A DNA stretch of 64,000 bases from Chlorobiaceae bacterium (GCA_013334965.1 JAAXWO010000001.1:62001-126000), one strand, 5' to 3'. Counted from the stretch's first letter, positions 1-8,892 are shown. The notes: generated by a model not told the origin, from the letters alone. Translations and numbers: made by a program.

Positions 1-1
1 G

Positions 2-1381
2 TCCATCCCTCTCGAAGCCCCCCAGATCCCGGTTCCCGATGCAGGCATCGGTTATGGCCAGGACCTCCTTGAGCAGTACAAGGCATCAATCGGATACAAT
101 CCGAATCAGGAACCTCAATATGCCGGTATGCCTCCTGGAGGTGCACGGCAACCCTCCGGTATGGGTCCCCAGGATGCCATTCGCGGCGGTATAGAGGCGA
201 TGTTGCCGACCGATCCTGCGTCACTCAAACGTATAGCAGATCAGATCAAGAACATGGTTGGCGATGCTCCATTCAAGCTTCGTGACCAGGTAATGAAAGA
301 CCTGCAGCACGTTCCGGGCGATGTGGCCACGGTTCTGACCGCACTCAACGAACTCCTTTCGAATATTGCGGGCAACCCGATGGCAGAGCGTTTCGTCATG
401 AATGCCATAAAGACGGCCGTCGTCAACGACGGAGTCCTTGGTTCGCTCACCAAAATCATAAAGCTGACTTCCGGTGGAGGCAAGAAACCGGCCAAGCCGG
501 CATCTGCTCCGTCTCATGATGATCAGCCGTTCGAACGGTCAAATGAGTCTGGACGTAACGATGATTCGGATGACGATACGACGATTCGCAGAAAAAAGAT
601 AAGCGTCAGGGACGAAGAGCCGCGTAGGCCTTACAGCCCGTTCGAGGATAACGACGATCCGATCGTTTCACGGGAGAGCCGCCCGCAGGCTCCTCGCAGC
701 AAGCCGTCGATGGATGACGATTTCGGTGCCGATACGGTAGCTCCGAGAAAGAAGATCTCCATCAAGATGGATGATGACGGCAATCAGGATATTGCACGCA
801 AACTGATGAGTTACGACGAGTCTGAGCGTGATGCGCCGACAGGGTCCATCCTTGACAGCACCTTCAGCCAGCCGGTTGCTGAAGAGCCGCCGATTCGCAA
901 GAAGAAGCTTTCAATAAAAGCTGAAGAAGGCAGCGGAGCTCAGGCGGAGATCGCACGAAAGATGATGAGTTACGACGAGGCTGCGCGACATGGGGTCGCT
1001 ACTGCTGAACCTGAGCCGGTTTCGGAGACTCCTGCCCAGGAGATTCCTGTGCCGGAGGACATTCAGGAGACGCCCCGTAAAAAAATCCAGATCAAGGCAG
1101 AGCCTGAGGTTGAAGAGATTGCCATGCTGGAGGATATCGTTATTTCAGCTTTTGGCGAACCTGAAGCCGATGATCGCGTTAATGAGTACATGATAATTGA
1201 GTCAGACGATTCGGCAAAAAAACCAATTATCGATAAAGCTCCGGAACCAGTCGTGAACCCGTCCGGCAATGCAGGAGTGGCGGCAACGGCTGAGACATCG
1301 CCCCGCAAGAACGGCAAAAGGGAGAAGGGCGATGAGTTGGATGGAGACAAGCATTCAGTCACAGTCAAGATTACACCATAG
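2..1381 (+). CDS. Unknown protein with repeated RKKISIK motifs, 5' truncated
   Basis: The frame is open from the first bases of the window, so the real start lies upstream; the ATG at 128 is internal. The visible part is at least 459 residues. Roughly the first 170 are a helical-looking globular region. The rest is acidic and probably disordered, carrying four versions of a basic motif (RRKKISVR, PRKKISIK, RKKKLSIK, PRKKIQIK), each followed by an acidic stretch. Two copies are followed by a second motif, IARKLMSYDE or IARKMMSYDE. I do not recognise the family. It lies 12 bases upstream of an ArsA-family ATPase on the same strand, so the two are probably co-transcribed. A multivalent partner-binding or scaffold role is only inference. 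Confidence 0.6.
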   Translation, partial: SIPLEAPQIPVPDAGIGYGQDLLEQYKASIGYNPNQEPQYAGMPPGGARQPSGMGPQDAIRGGIEAMLPTDPASLKRIADQIKNMVGDAPFKLRDQVMKDLQHVPGDVATVLTALNELLSNIAGNPMAERFVMNAIKTAVVNDGVLGSLTKIIKLTSGGGKKPAKPASAPSHDDQPFERSNESGRNDDSDDDTTIRRKKISVRDEEPRRPYSPFEDNDDPIVSRESRPQAPRSKPSMDDDFGADTVAPRKKISIKMDDDGNQDIARKLMSYDESERDAPTGSILDSTFSQPVAEEPPIRKKKLSIKAEEGSGAQAEIARKMMSYDEAARHGVATAEPEPVSETPAQEIPVPEDIQETPRKKIQIKAEPEVEEIAMLEDIVISAFGEPEADDRVNEYMIIESDDSAKKPIIDKAPEPVVNPSGNAGVAATAETSPRKNGKREKGDELDGDKHSVTVKITP

Positions 1382-1393
1382 TTTTTCAACACC

Positions 1394-2548
1394 ATGAGAA
1401 TCATTCTTTACCTGGGCAAAGGCGGGGTGGGCAAAACCACCGTTTCGGCATCCACCGCTACAGCGATTGCACGCGGCGGCAAACGTGTATTGATCATGAG
1501 CACCGACGTTGCCCACAGCCTTGCCGACGCTCTCGGCGCCGAATTGAGCTCAACTCCGCTGGAAGTTGAGAAGAATCTGTTTGCGATGGAGGTGAACGTC
1601 CTTGCAGAGATCAGGGAAAACTGGACTGAACTGTACTCCTATTTCTCTTCAATTCTCATGCACGACGGTGCTAACGAAATTGTCGCCGAAGAGCTGGCCA
1701 TCGTGCCTGGCATGGAGGAGATGATCAGTCTCCGTTATATCTGGAAGGCCGCCAAATCGGGCTTGTACGACGCAGTGGTTGTCGATGCGGCCCCGACGGG
1801 TGAAACGATGCGCCTTCTCGGTATGCCTGAATCCTACGGCTGGTATTCCGAGAAGATCGGAGGATGGCACTCGAAAGCCATTGGCTTTGCGGCGCCGCTT
1901 CTGAGCAAGTTCATGCCAAAGAAGAACATCTTCAAGCTCATGCCTGAGGTAAACGAGCACATGAAAGAGCTTCATGCCATGCTGCAGGATCAGAGCATCA
2001 CGACTTTCAGGGTTGTGCTCAATCCCGAAAACATGGTTATCAAGGAGGCCCTGCGTGTCCAGACCTATCTCAACCTTTTCGGTTACAAGCTTGATGCTGC
2101 AGTCGTCAACAAGATCCTGCCCTCCAGCTCCAACGATCAGTATCTCCAGAGCCTGATCGACATGCAGGCCAAATATCTGCGTGTTATCGAGAACTGTTTC
2201 TATCCAGTGCCGATTTTCAGGGCGAAGCAGTCTTCAAAAGAGGTTATTGCTCCCGACAGCCTGTATGAGCTGAGCAAGGAGCTTTTCAACGGCGCGAACC
2301 CTATCGACGTGCTCTACTCGAACGACAAGACCCAGACGCTCGAAAAGATCAATGGCAAATATGTGCTCAGCCTCTATCTCCCGAACGTCGAAGTGGAAAA
2401 ACTGGCCGTCAACATCAAGGGTGATGAACTCCTTGTCGACATCAACAATTTCCGCAAGAGCATTATTCTCCCGAACGTGCTGGTAGGACGAAAGACAGAA
2501 GGCGCCGATTTCGAGCAGGGAACGCTGAACATCACGTTCACCAACTGA
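1394..2548 (+). CDS. ArsA-family ATPase with HSP20-like C-terminal domain
   Basis: This is a 384-residue deviant-Walker (SIMIBI) ATPase. The P-loop GKGGVGKTT is at residues 8-16, followed by a switch-like [12 protein letters not shown] segment and the [11 protein letters not shown] motif near residue 130. The last 75 residues ([16 protein letters not shown] onward) look like the alpha-crystallin/HSP20-like domain that ends many bacterial ArsA homologues. ArsA/Get3 proteins use ATP-driven dimer rearrangement to move arsenite or tail-anchored membrane proteins. The name alone does not establish arsenite transport here, because no arsB or arsD is adjacent. The likely partner is the upstream repeat-motif protein. 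A strong terminator follows the stop codon. Confidence 0.9.
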   Translation: MRIILYLGKGGVGKTTVSASTATAIARGGKRVLIMSTDVAHSLADALGAELSSTPLEVEKNLFAMEVNVLAEIRENWTELYSYFSSILMHDGANEIVAEELAIVPGMEEMISLRYIWKAAKSGLYDAVVVDAAPTGETMRLLGMPESYGWYSEKIGGWHSKAIGFAAPLLSKFMPKKNIFKLMPEVNEHMKELHAMLQDQSITTFRVVLNPENMVIKEALRVQTYLNLFGYKLDAAVVNKILPSSSNDQYLQSLIDMQAKYLRVIENCFYPVPIFRAKQSSKEVIAPDSLYELSKELFNGANPIDVLYSNDKTQTLEKINGKYVLSLYLPNVEVEKLAVNIKGDELLVDINNFRKSIILPNVLVGRKTEGADFEQGTLNITFTN

Positions 2549-2574
2549 CTCTTATCCGGGCTATAAAGTACTTG

Positions 2575-2607
2575 GGCGGACTGTTTTCAGCAGTCCGCCT
2601 TTTTTTT
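2575..2607 (+). terminator. Rho-independent terminator after the ArsA gene
   Basis: A 9-bp perfect stem GGCGGACTG/CAGTCCGCC with a 7-nt loop is followed by eight T residues. It ends the arsA transcript. It also overlaps the 3' end of the convergent folK gene, where the T tract is read on the other strand as the lysine run near the FolK C terminus. Confidence 0.9.
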
Positions 2608-3111
2608 GATCAGGAGTTGTTCCGTTAGCCTTACCGGCACGGATGGATCACCGCAGGTTTTCAGGAGGTCGGCGATCGTGCAGTGCATCGCCGGATGCTC
2701 AGGGTTATCGATATCGAGCAAAGGGATGATAACGAATTTCCTGTGGTGAAGTTCGATATGGGGGATGCAGAGGATATCGCTTTTGATGCACTGGTCGCCA
2801 TAGAGCAGAATGTCGAGATCGATCGTTCTCGGGCTCCATCGGCGATATTGGTCAGGTCTTCCGAGGTCGTGTTCAATCGATTTGCAGTGTGCCCGAAGCA
2901 CGTCGGGCTCCAGTGATGTGGCAATGGATACGACAGCATTGAAAAAACGCTCCTGTTCGGTATCCCCCACGGGCTCAGTCATATAGACTCTCGATACCCC
3001 GGCAACCGTTGTTTCCGGTAACGTTCCGAGCAGGTCGACCGCTCCCTGAAGGTTGGCGAACCGGTCGCCGACATTCGATCCTATGCCGATATATGCGGTA
3101 ATGAGAGGCAT
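2587..3111 (-). CDS. folK: 2-amino-4-hydroxy-6-hydroxymethyldihydropteridine pyrophosphokinase
   Basis: At 174 residues this matches the normal HPPK length. It begins with the typical AYIGIGSNVGDR segment. It contains the signature RRWSPRTIDLDILLYG, which holds the Asp pair that binds Mg-ATP. The enzyme transfers pyrophosphate from ATP to 6-hydroxymethyl-dihydropterin, the step after FolB in folate synthesis. It starts 2 bases after the folB stop, so the two form an operon. Its last codons lie in the terminator of the convergent arsA gene, so the C-terminal KKKADC tail is shaped by that hairpin. Confidence 0.95.
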   Translation of the reverse strand: MPLITAYIGIGSNVGDRFANLQGAVDLLGTLPETTVAGVSRVYMTEPVGDTEQERFFNAVVSIATSLEPDVLRAHCKSIEHDLGRPDQYRRWSPRTIDLDILLYGDQCIKSDILCIPHIELHHRKFVIIPLLDIDNPEHPAMHCTIADLLKTCGDPSVPVRLTEQLLIKKKADC

Positions 3112-3113
3112 CG

Positions 3114-3491
3114 TCAGGACTTTTCGATCCGGTGTTCAGCTTCTGCGTAATCGCACAATCCTCCCAGCGGCAGGTTGATTTTGCGCACCCTTATGGTGAC
3201 GCTGTCGAGCACGGGGAACTCTTCCATCAGCCCGACGGCAATCCGGTAAGCAAGCGTTTCGATCAGGGCGGTCGGCTGGCCGGTCATGATTGTCCTGATG
3301 GATGCATAGGCAAGCTGGTAATTCACCGTTTTTGACAGATCGTCGGTTTCTGCCGCCGGACAGCTGTCGAAAATGAGTTCGGCATCTACCTCGTATTTTC
3401 CACCCAGGCGCTGTTCTTCAGCGTGGACGCCGTGCTGCGCATAAAAGATGGCATTCACGAGCCTGATGCATGAGCGATGACGAAGGTTCAT
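3114..3491 (-). CDS. folB: Dihydroneopterin aldolase
   Basis: FolB converts 7,8-dihydroneopterin to 6-hydroxymethyl-dihydropterin and glycolaldehyde. The diagnostic N-terminal segment is AIFYAQHGVHAEEQRLGG, which contains the GV.AEE motif. It is followed by the usual YAS/LIETLA pattern and the C-terminal VTIRVRKINLPL strand. The ATG at 3491 gives 125 residues, the family norm. The longer ORF (to 3620) adds 43 residues that are not FolB-like, although a GAGG immediately precedes that upstream ATG, so the start is not fully settled. It is followed directly by folK. Confidence 0.88.
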   Translation of the reverse strand: MNLRHRSCIRLVNAIFYAQHGVHAEEQRLGGKYEVDAELIFDSCPAAETDDLSKTVNYQLAYASIRTIMTGQPTALIETLAYRIAVGLMEEFPVLDSVTIRVRKINLPLGGLCDYAEAEHRIEKS

Positions 3492-3861
3492 GACGATCGA
3501 GTTGGCAAAGTTCTGTTTTCGGACAGGCTGGCCCGGATTGTTCGAGGGTTTCAGCTCACTGTACGACCTTGAAGTAGCGCCTGACGGACGGCACAAGTCA
3601 ATTCTGGTCAGTCGGTTCATCCTCAGATATCCGTCGGTTTATCCTCAGATAACAGTCGGAAGAATATAAACATTTAAAGGGCTCTTTTGCAGGGGCTCCA
3701 AATTCGGAAATTGAGGCTTTATCTCACGTTGCCAGAGCATTCCCCTACGAGATTTCCGCTGAGTCGAGCATCTTTCCAAGCCGACCAAAACCGTAAAAGA
3801 CTGGAGGCAGAAAGCCCTGATACTGGGGCGGGGCAGCAGTGGCATGACTATGTGGCGCCAT

Positions 3862-4554
3862 CTAGGGGCAACAACCGCCGTCGATATAATGGCTGTAGAA
3901 GGCCATTATGCTCCCTTTGGGATGTTCGCTTACAAGCCGTTCATACTCACTCTTCATCACTTTACGTCCGAATGCAGCTTCAATCGTTGGGGTAACCAAT
4001 ATCCTGAATATCTCATCCATCTTTTCCGGTGGGTGCGGCATATGGTTGTCAAGCCACCAGGTCATAAGGGAGAGCAGCGAACTGACAAGAACGTGCGTCG
4101 TGATCTCGATGGGCACCGGTGGGGAATTCCGGTTCCTGACAAGCTCTGCGTGGGGCACGATCAACAGGTTGTAGAGATACTTGTGGAGGTATTTCAGGAT
4201 CATCTCCCCGCTTTGCTTTCCTGCGATAGCCTGGTACAATTTATGATGCTGCCCTGTGTGACGGAAGAGTTCAAGAACGAAATTGACCTCCGGTTCCCTG
4301 CCGGAGCCACGCGATGCCACGATGGCTTGCTGCTGCTGTTCGAAAAGTGTGCGCAGATGCTCAAAGCTTGAGAGAAGCAGTTCGTCCTTGTCCCGGTAAT
4401 GTGCATAGAAGGTCGATCTTCCCACGTCCGCGCGATCAAGGATATCCTGAACGGTAATAGCCTCATATCCCTTTTCCACGATAAGTGACATGAGTGCCTC
4501 ATGCATCAGCTTTCGCGTGCGGCTTATCCGCCGGTCCTCCTTTTTTTCTTTCAT
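3862..4554 (-). CDS. TetR/AcrR-family repressor with a C-terminal Cys-Cys tail
   Basis: The first 60 residues form a standard TetR DNA-binding domain, with the recognition helix in VQDILDRADVGRSTFYAHYRDK. The 230-residue protein is longer than the typical ~195. The extra C-terminal tail ends in GGCCP, and these are its only two cysteines. It is transcribed divergently from arsM, with three inverted repeats in the shared promoter region. This suggests local autorepression and control of arsM. A vicinal cysteine pair can bind trivalent arsenic, so sensing through the tail is an attractive but untested inference. An ordinary multidrug-type ligand pocket remains possible. Confidence 0.88.
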   Translation of the reverse strand: MKEKKEDRRISRTRKLMHEALMSLIVEKGYEAITVQDILDRADVGRSTFYAHYRDKDELLLSSFEHLRTLFEQQQQAIVASRGSGREPEVNFVLELFRHTGQHHKLYQAIAGKQSGEMILKYLHKYLYNLLIVPHAELVRNRNSPPVPIEITTHVLVSSLLSLMTWWLDNHMPHPPEKMDEIFRILVTPTIEAAFGRKVMKSEYERLVSEHPKGSIMAFYSHYIDGGCCP

Positions 4555-4603
4555 ATGCCCTCTTTATTGCGTGACATAAGCAGCGGTTCTGTTCGCTACT
4601 GAA

Positions 4604-4672
4604 CAATGTTCACAACATTGATTGTTGACTGAACAATCAAATATAGGTATTGTTTTTATGAACACAGTGTTC
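4604..4672. promoter_or_regulatory. Divergent tetR/arsM promoter with three operator-like palindromes
   Basis: Three perfect inverted repeats occur in 69 bases: CAATGTT-CAC-AACATTG (4604-4620), ATTGTT-GACTG-AACAAT (4621-4637) and GAACAC-A-GTGTTC (4660-4672). A sigma-70-like promoter reading toward arsM (TTGACT at 4625, 17-bp spacer, TATTGT at 4648) lies across the second palindrome. Binding there would block RNA polymerase. The half-sites share GAACA/TGTTC cores, as expected for one TetR-type dimer binding several sites. Confidence 0.75.
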
Positions 4673-4717
4673 GATATCGAATAAAATATCTTTTAAATAG
4701 TAGAAGCAGGAGCGTGT

Positions 4718-5557
4718 ATGATGGATGAAAGAAGAGTACGGGATATGGTAAAAGAGCGTTATGCCTCAATAGTCGCGCAAAGCGGTCCGAGTGGTCCATC
4801 CCAGAAGAGCAGCTGTCTCGACCCCCGGTTTATCCATTCGGCAGGCAGGCTCGCCGGATATTCCGGTCAGGAGCTGAAGCGCATTCCTGATGGATCCAAT
4901 CTTGGCCTCGGTTGCGGGAATCCCGTCGCATTTGGGGCGATCAGGGAGGGTGACAGGGTTCTTGACCTCGGATCAGGTGCCGGAATGGACAGTTTCCTTG
5001 CTGCTGACATCGTCGGCGAAAAGGGGTTGGTTATCGGAGTGGATATGACGCCGGGGATGATTGACCGGGCAAGAATGAACGCCATGAAGGGCGGGTTCCG
5101 TAACGTCGAGTTCCGGTTGGGAGAGATCGAGAACCTTCCTGTTGAGAACTCGATCATTGACGTTGTGATCTCAAACTGCGTGATCAACCTGTCGACCGAC
5201 AAGCCGAAGGTTTTTCAGGAGGCCTGGCGCGTCATGAAACCCGGGGGGACGCTTATGGTTTCAGATATGGTCCTTCTTGAAGAGCTGCCCGGTTATCTGG
5301 AGCGTTCGGTCGAAGCATATGTCAGGTGCATTTCGGGAGCCATTCGAAAGGAAGAGTATCTTGAGGCTGTACAACAGGCCGGATTCGATGAACTGTCGAT
5401 CCTTGGAGAGAGTCATTTCCCGGCTGAGCTGATTGCCGAACACTCTCTCATGAAAGAGATCGTCAATAAAATGAGGATCCCGATGAGTGAGCTGCAGCGC
5501 ATCGGAAGCACCGTCGTCAGCTTGAAGATATCGGCGAAAAAACCCCATCAGCATTGA
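4718..5557 (+). CDS. arsM: Arsenite S-adenosylmethionine methyltransferase
   Basis: This is a 279-residue class I SAM methyltransferase. Motif I is VLDLGSGAGMD (residues 81-91), and GLGCGNP lies just before it. Cysteines sit at residue 66 (GLGCGNP), 154 (SNCVINL) and 204 (RCISGA). The second and third fit the arsenic-binding pair of ArsM enzymes, and Cys66 is the candidate third ligand. The enzyme methylates trivalent arsenic, producing volatile or more readily exported species. The start follows an AGCAGGAG ribosome-binding site. The divergent TetR gene and operator array make induction by arsenic plausible. Confidence 0.88.
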   Translation: MMDERRVRDMVKERYASIVAQSGPSGPSQKSSCLDPRFIHSAGRLAGYSGQELKRIPDGSNLGLGCGNPVAFGAIREGDRVLDLGSGAGMDSFLAADIVGEKGLVIGVDMTPGMIDRARMNAMKGGFRNVEFRLGEIENLPVENSIIDVVISNCVINLSTDKPKVFQEAWRVMKPGGTLMVSDMVLLEELPGYLERSVEAYVRCISGAIRKEEYLEAVQQAGFDELSILGESHFPAELIAEHSLMKEIVNKMRIPMSELQRIGSTVVSLKISAKKPHQH

Positions 5558-5839
5558 TTGAAAGGCTGTATCTGCAGAAATCGGGCGAGGATGCATGAGG
5601 GGAGCGTGGTTCAGTCTCTCTTCGCTGGGGGGTTGCTGAGAGGCAGCATGCTTACAGGGTGTTACGAAAAAGGTTATATTGCTCTCGGTTCCCGGTTTGG
5701 CGAACCATCCGGCGAAATGTTTACGAACCGGCCATTTTCAGCGTTATTTTCGCAACGGCGGCGACAACGATCATTTTCAGCGAGGCCTTGAGGCTCCGAC
5801 GGTTACAGCTTCCGCAAACGTTCACATTTTATTCCATTA

Positions 5840-6733
5840 ATGGTAGACAACAGGACCAACCACGCGTTCAGGGATTTTTTTGAGGTATGCCGGATAAAGG
5901 CCGTGCAACAGGCTCTTGAAGAGGACCTCTACAAAGGTGACATTACGACCCTGGCGACCATCGACCAGGAGCAGCTTGGGGTCGCCTATATCGAGGCAAA
6001 GGCCGAAGGGATCATTGCCGGGGTTGAGGTCGCAAAGCAGGTTTTTCAGGCATCTGATGCAGAACTCCAGGTCACGGTTATCTCCAGGGACGGTTTGCGG
6101 GTTTATCCTGGCGAGAAGATTCTCGAAGTCAGGGGACGCATAGCTTCCATTCTGTCAAGTGAGCGAACGGTGCTTAATTTCATGCAACGGATGTCCGGGA
6201 TTGCAACCAGGACGAACATGTTTGTCGAGCGGGTAAGCCATACGAACGTTTCCATACTCGATACCCGGAAAACAGCCCCTTCGCTGCGTTATTTCGATAA
6301 GGACGCAGTTAGGATCGGCGGCGGGATCAACCACCGCTTCGGTCTTTTTGATATGATCCTCATCAAGGATAACCACATTGATGCCGCAGGCGGCGTAGAA
6401 AAGGCAATATCCAGGGCCAGGGCCTACTGCACGGAGCGCTCCGTCAACGTGAAAATAGAGACGGAGGTTCGGAGCATCTCAGAGCTCAAGACGGCCTGCT
6501 CGTGCCGTCCCGACATCATATTGCTCGACAATTTCATGGTCGACGGGCTTGCCGAAGCGGTGCGCTGGGTGAAGGCAAGCGGTTACGCGGAGATCCTTCT
6601 CGAAGCTTCAGGCAATATCAGCCTGCACAACGTCGCAGAGGTGGCCATGACAGGGGTAGACTTCATATCGGTCGGGGAGCTGACGCACAGCGTCAAGGCG
6701 CTGGATCTCTCCATGAAGGTGGAACTTGCCTGA
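5840..6733 (+). CDS. nadC: Nicotinate-nucleotide pyrophosphorylase (carboxylating)
   Basis: NadC makes nicotinate mononucleotide from quinolinate and PRPP in NAD synthesis. The 297-residue protein has the expected order: EDLYKGDITT near the start, SERTVLNFMQRMSGIAT, DTRKTAPSLR (quinolinate/PRPP-binding basic residues), GGGINHRFGLFDMILIKDNHI, IETEV, and ILLDNF, EASGNI and ISVGELTHS near the C terminus. It is complete. Its 3' end adjoins acpS. The 282 bases between arsM and nadC hold no convincing gene. Confidence 0.96.
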   Translation: MVDNRTNHAFRDFFEVCRIKAVQQALEEDLYKGDITTLATIDQEQLGVAYIEAKAEGIIAGVEVAKQVFQASDAELQVTVISRDGLRVYPGEKILEVRGRIASILSSERTVLNFMQRMSGIATRTNMFVERVSHTNVSILDTRKTAPSLRYFDKDAVRIGGGINHRFGLFDMILIKDNHIDAAGGVEKAISRARAYCTERSVNVKIETEVRSISELKTACSCRPDIILLDNFMVDGLAEAVRWVKASGYAEILLEASGNISLHNVAEVAMTGVDFISVGELTHSVKALDLSMKVELA

Positions 6734-6740
6734 TGCGCTG

Positions 6741-7094
6741 ATGGAGATTGGTGTCGACATTGTCGAGATATCCCGGATTCGCGCCATATATGAAAGGTTC
6801 GGCGCGGTTTTCATGAGGAAGATCCTGACGGAGGCGGAAATCGATCAATGCCTGTCCAAGCCGGATCCTGTAGCCAGCCTTGCCGGACGTTTCGCGGCAA
6901 AGGAGGCGGTATCCAAGGCTCTCGGAAGCGGCATCGCACGTAGCCTCTCATGGCGATCCATCGAAGTGCTCAACGATGATGCAGGCAAGCCGGTGGTTTC
7001 CCTGCATTGCCCTGATCCACCTCGCAGGATCAGCATCTCCATCTCCCACGACCGTCACTCCGCCATAGCCATGGCCCTCGTCGAACCTGCCTGA
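6741..7094 (+). CDS. acpS: Holo-[acyl-carrier-protein] synthase
   Basis: AcpS transfers 4'-phosphopantetheine from CoA to the acyl carrier protein. The protein begins MEIGVDIVEISRI, as AcpS does. It has the second hallmark FAAKEAVSKALG (Mg/CoA-binding Glu and Lys) and ends with the SISHDRHSAIAMAL strand. The ATG at 6741 gives 117 residues and lies 7 bases after the nadC stop. The ORF track uses a TTG at 6726 inside nadC, which adds residues outside the family norm. The AAGGTGG just upstream does not decide between them. Confidence 0.93.
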   Translation: MEIGVDIVEISRIRAIYERFGAVFMRKILTEAEIDQCLSKPDPVASLAGRFAAKEAVSKALGSGIARSLSWRSIEVLNDDAGKPVVSLHCPDPPRRISISISHDRHSAIAMALVEPA

Positions 7095-7233
7095 GGGCCT
7101 TTTTATCCCTGCACATCGGAATCGAAATTCCTGAGAGAGTGGACACACAGGTCCGCTTTTACAATTTCTGTTTTTCATCCGCCTTACCCCAAAGAGGCTG
7201 TCTCAACAGATAAATCAGTAACGCCACCCCTCT

Positions 7234-7257
7234 GGGAGCGACGGGCTCCAGCCCGGT
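7234..7257 (+). repeat. REP-like palindrome, left arm of an inverted pair
   Basis: The element reads GGGAGC, then GACGGGC-TCCA-GCCCGGT, with an inner 5-bp stem and a 4-nt loop. The conserved GGGARC tag followed by a 7-4-7 hairpin is the architecture of the four elements inside the RAYT gene at 38.9-39.4 kb. It faces the copy at 7348. Confidence 0.65.
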
Positions 7258-7347
7258 AATTCATACCCGAACTTCGAATTATGCATTGAAAGGATGGAAT
7301 TATTGTCTGGTAACGTTGATACAGGGTCATTGCCTATCCAGACAGAT

Positions 7348-7371
7348 GCCAAGCTGGTGCCTGGCGCTCCC
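7348..7371 (-). repeat. REP-like palindrome, right arm of an inverted pair
   Basis: The plus strand reads GCCAAGC-TGGT-GCCTGGC followed by GCTCCC. On the minus strand this is GGGAGC plus a 7-4-7 hairpin with one G-T wobble. Compared with the RAYT-internal copies the stem bases differ on both sides in a compensating way, so the structure is kept. Together with the copy at 7234 it forms a 138-bp REPIN-like doublet. Confidence 0.65.
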
Positions 7372-7464
7372 GGGGGAGGATGAGTCGGCATCATTTTGAC
7401 GTATGAGACCGCCTCCTGCAGATGGCAATACACAGCAACGGACAAATGATGTTTTACCGGGGAT

Positions 7465-7493
7465 AAAAAAAAGGGGCCCTGGATAGGGGCCCC
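7465..7493 (-). terminator. Rho-independent terminator after tig
   Basis: Read on the minus strand, a 7-bp stem GGGGCCC/GGGCCCC with a 7-nt loop is followed by eight T residues. It lies about 27 bases after the trigger factor stop codon. Confidence 0.92.
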
Positions 7494-7519
7494 TATAACG
7501 ATTCTGTCGATCGACGACA

Positions 7520-8803
7520 TTACATCTCGTGTGCCGGAAGCGGAGTGGCCTCTTTGGTGATGGTCACTTTTGACTTGATGACATCGTAGATCTTGTCTTT
7601 CATGAGCGTATCGACGATGTAATCCCTGAATTCCGACGACATGTAGGTGTTGAGCAGCTCCTCAACGTTCAGTGAAGTATCTTTCTCAGCCTCTTTTTCA
7701 GCGTAGGCCCTGATGTCCTCGTCGCTGACCTTCAGGTCGTTGAGCTGGGCGATCTTCTGGCTGACGAGGAGCCAGCGTGCGTGCTTTTCGGCGTTCGGCT
7801 TCATTGCGTTGAGGAACTCGCGTTCGTCGAGGCCTTTGGGCAGTTTGCCGCCGACCTGACGCTTCGCATTTTCCAGGAGCATGTTCTGGAAGGATGCGAC
7901 CATCGATTTCGGGGTCGGGATCTCATGAGCTTCGATCAGCTTTTCCGAGATGGATTCGAGCAGGTCCTGATCGGATTTGTGGGTGAAATGCTGTTCGAGC
8001 TGTATGCGGACGTCAGCCTTGAAGTCGGCGACGTTTTCAAAGCGCTGATGGGTCAGCTCCTTGACCAGTTCGTCGTTCAGTTCGGGAAGTTCGAGGCTTT
8101 TGACCTCCTTGACGTCTACGCGATAGCGGATCGTTTCGCCACCCTCTTCTTTGGGCTCGATGGTCACTTCGGCGACATCGCCGGCCTTTTTGCCTTCCAG
8201 AGCCAGACGGAACGGGTTGTCTGCCGGCAGGTAGTCGAGGTTGAAGTGGTGGTTTTCGTTCTGCTGGCCTTCGAGTGGTTCTCCTGCGTCGTCGAGTTTC
8301 GAAACGTCTCCGATGACCGTATCGCCCTCACCGGCAGGTTCGGTGCTGCTGACCAGGGTTCCGTGTCCTTTCAGGATCATGTTGATTTCACGGTCGATAT
8401 CTTCGTCGGTAACGGTGTATTCTGCCTGCGTGAAGGTAAAGTCGCTGAAATCCTTGAGTTCGAACTCCGGATGGATTTCGTAGATCATGCGGATCGTCAG
8501 CTTGTCGCCTTCGTAGTTGTAGCTTTCGATCTGTGCACGGCTGGCCGGGTTGATGTTCTCCTCTTCGGCGATGGCAGAAAAGTGCTTCGAGGCCATTTTT
8601 TCTGCTACGGTAGCTTCTATGGATGGTCCGACAAAGCGCTTGAGCATTCCGGCGGGCACATGACCCTGCCTGAACCCTTTGATTTTGACGGATCTGCGAG
8701 CCTCTTCCAGTTCAAGGTCAAGTTCGGGGGTGAATTCTTCGGCAGTCAATATGATTTCAAGTTCCTGCTCGGTGTCGCTTACATTCCTGATATTCTTTTG
8801 CAA
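7520..8803 (-). CDS. tig: Trigger factor (ribosome-associated chaperone, prolyl isomerase)
   Basis: This 427-residue protein has the three trigger-factor domains. The N-terminal ribosome-binding domain carries the signature [17 protein letters not shown] near residues 43-59. A divergent FKBP-like domain follows at about 150-240, then the long helical C-terminal chaperone domain. It binds ribosomal protein L23 and shields nascent chains. The start codon is TTG, giving the expected [11 protein letters not shown] terminus. It lies downstream of an M16 peptidase gene on the same strand, 89 bases away, and ends at a strong terminator. Confidence 0.95.
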   Translation of the reverse strand: MQKNIRNVSDTEQELEIILTAEEFTPELDLELEEARRSVKIKGFRQGHVPAGMLKRFVGPSIEATVAEKMASKHFSAIAEEENINPASRAQIESYNYEGDKLTIRMIYEIHPEFELKDFSDFTFTQAEYTVTDEDIDREINMILKGHGTLVSSTEPAGEGDTVIGDVSKLDDAGEPLEGQQNENHHFNLDYLPADNPFRLALEGKKAGDVAEVTIEPKEEGGETIRYRVDVKEVKSLELPELNDELVKELTHQRFENVADFKADVRIQLEQHFTHKSDQDLLESISEKLIEAHEIPTPKSMVASFQNMLLENAKRQVGGKLPKGLDEREFLNAMKPNAEKHARWLLVSQKIAQLNDLKVSDEDIRAYAEKEAEKDTSLNVEELLNTYMSSEFRDYIVDTLMKDKIYDVIKSKVTITKEATPLPAHEM

Positions 8804-8892
8804 TGCTTTCGTGACCGGTTAATAGTTGAAAAATTAAAGTTCGAATTATACGATTTTTTCGACGCTTTTAAAAAACGCCTCGTTAAAGGCTT

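Larger units (their letters stand above)
7095..7519. other. Intergenic region with an inverted REP pair, no gene
   Basis: These 425 bases lie between the convergent acpS and tig genes. They contain two REP-like palindromes in opposite orientation (separate entries), the tig terminator, and one copy of a dispersed AGAGGCTGTCTCA motif near 7191. The 101-codon minus-strand ORF at 7215-7520 crosses the palindromes and the terminator and shows no protein-like features. Confidence 0.7.

Noticed and set aside
3645-3845. 66-codon minus-strand ORF between folB and the TetR gene
   Set aside because: No recognisable family or supporting start signal, and the composition looks non-coding.
7215-7520. 101-codon minus-strand ORF between acpS and tig
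   Set aside because: It runs through the tig terminator and both REP elements, and its sequence is not protein-like.
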